Made by a program: the position numbers and the translations under genes. A DNA stretch of 22,699 nt from CAZMMV01 sp964637035 (lineage in GTDB: Bacteria; Bacillota; Clostridia; Tissierellales; Tissierellaceae), in NCBI GenBank assembly GCA_964637035.1, contig CAZWTU010000020.1:1-22699 (forward strand). Reading direction: 5' to 3'. The notes under the pieces were generated by a model. That model saw only the letters and a program-made list of their open reading frames with translations, ran no database searches and was not told the DNA's origin. Below are positions 22,556-22,699 of the stretch, piece by piece (the stretch's first letter is position 1; every line of letters starts with the position of its first letter).

Positions 22556-22699
22556 ATGAATATATTTAAGCATGAATTTAATATGAAGAAAAAATCTATA
22601 ATTATTTGGTCATTATCATTAGCAGGTTTTATGATTTTTTATATGGCGTTTTTTCCAGCTATGGCTAAAGATTCGGCATCATTTGAATCTATAATGGAT
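22556..22699 (+). CDS. ABC-2 type permease (3' end beyond window)
   Basis: The first 48 codons are visible. MNIFKHEFNMKKKSI precedes a transmembrane helix (IWSLSLAGFMIFYMAFFPAMA) and the start of the outside loop (KDSASFESIMD), the usual N-terminus of ABC-2 permeases. ATG 22556 has GGTGGTGA upstream and lies 11 nt after the ATPase stop, so the two genes form a transporter. The gene would contribute the same kind of permease whose tail survives as a remnant at 21136-21639. Confidence 0.85.
   Translation, partial: MNIFKHEFNMKKKSIIIWSLSLAGFMIFYMAFFPAMAKDSASFESIMD

Noticed and set aside
1..22699. tRNA, rRNA, CRISPR array, intact insertion sequence or prophage genes
   Set aside because: No cloverleaf or conserved rRNA stretch, no regularly spaced direct repeats, and no transposase, integrase or phage protein could be found by reading either strand.

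Overview
The window is about 22.7 kb of AT-rich DNA. Strong purine-rich ribosome binding sites, frequent TTG and GTG starts, AT-rich sigma-A-type promoters and the set of protein families point to a low-GC Firmicute of class Clostridia, possibly a Tissierellales-like anaerobe. That placement is inferred from gene style, since no rRNA marker is present. Two runs of exactly 100 N (9879-9978 and 11526-11625) show that this is a scaffolded draft or metagenome assembly. The three contigs have probably lost sequence around the gaps.

Left part (1-9300). It begins with a 5'-truncated NarL-type sensor histidine kinase. Next is an Lsa-type ABC-F ribosome protection gene behind a long attenuator leader (seven-codon upstream ORF, antiterminator, terminator). 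A decayed MNT-type nucleotidyltransferase lies after it. A PadR operon follows, driven by a promoter buried in a 44-bp palindrome; it also encodes a HAAS-type membrane protein and a small membrane-anchored protein of unknown function. After a dispersed palindromic repeat come a phospholipase-D/cardiolipin-synthase-like gene, a MATE exporter, a solitary DUF1667 protein on the minus strand, and a cyclophilin-type prolyl isomerase.

Middle part (9296-14626, all minus strand). An RND/MMPL exporter is cut off in mid-protein. Directly behind it lie pieces of a large surface protein: signal-peptide-like segment, GLUG repeats, coiled coil, and C-terminal membrane anchor. The two gaps and two frame-switching junctions break this pair up, so both genes are probably larger in the real genome. 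An ABC importer ATPase and permease of the nitrate/sulfonate/taurine/thiamine-precursor class follow, with no binding protein beside them.

Right part (14700-22699, plus strand). A tdk-nudC pair (thymidine kinase, NADH pyrophosphatase) is followed by a 44-nt perfect palindromic repeat. Next is a BlaI/BlaR1-like repressor and M56 metalloprotease pair; the protease has no recognisable penicillin-binding sensor. Then comes an ECF sigma/anti-sigma operon with two small membrane proteins. It runs into the degraded C-terminal end of an ABC-2 permease, then an intact ABC-2 ATPase, and the start of its permease at the window edge.

Several genes are of kinds linked to envelope stress or drug defence (ABC-F, MATE, MMPL, BlaI/M56, ECF sigma, ABC-2). 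The most rewarding items are the ABC-F attenuator, the palindromic PadR promoter, the two-hairpin leader before the phospholipase-D gene, the M56 sensor of unknown ligand, and the MMPL-GLUG pair, which needs re-assembly.
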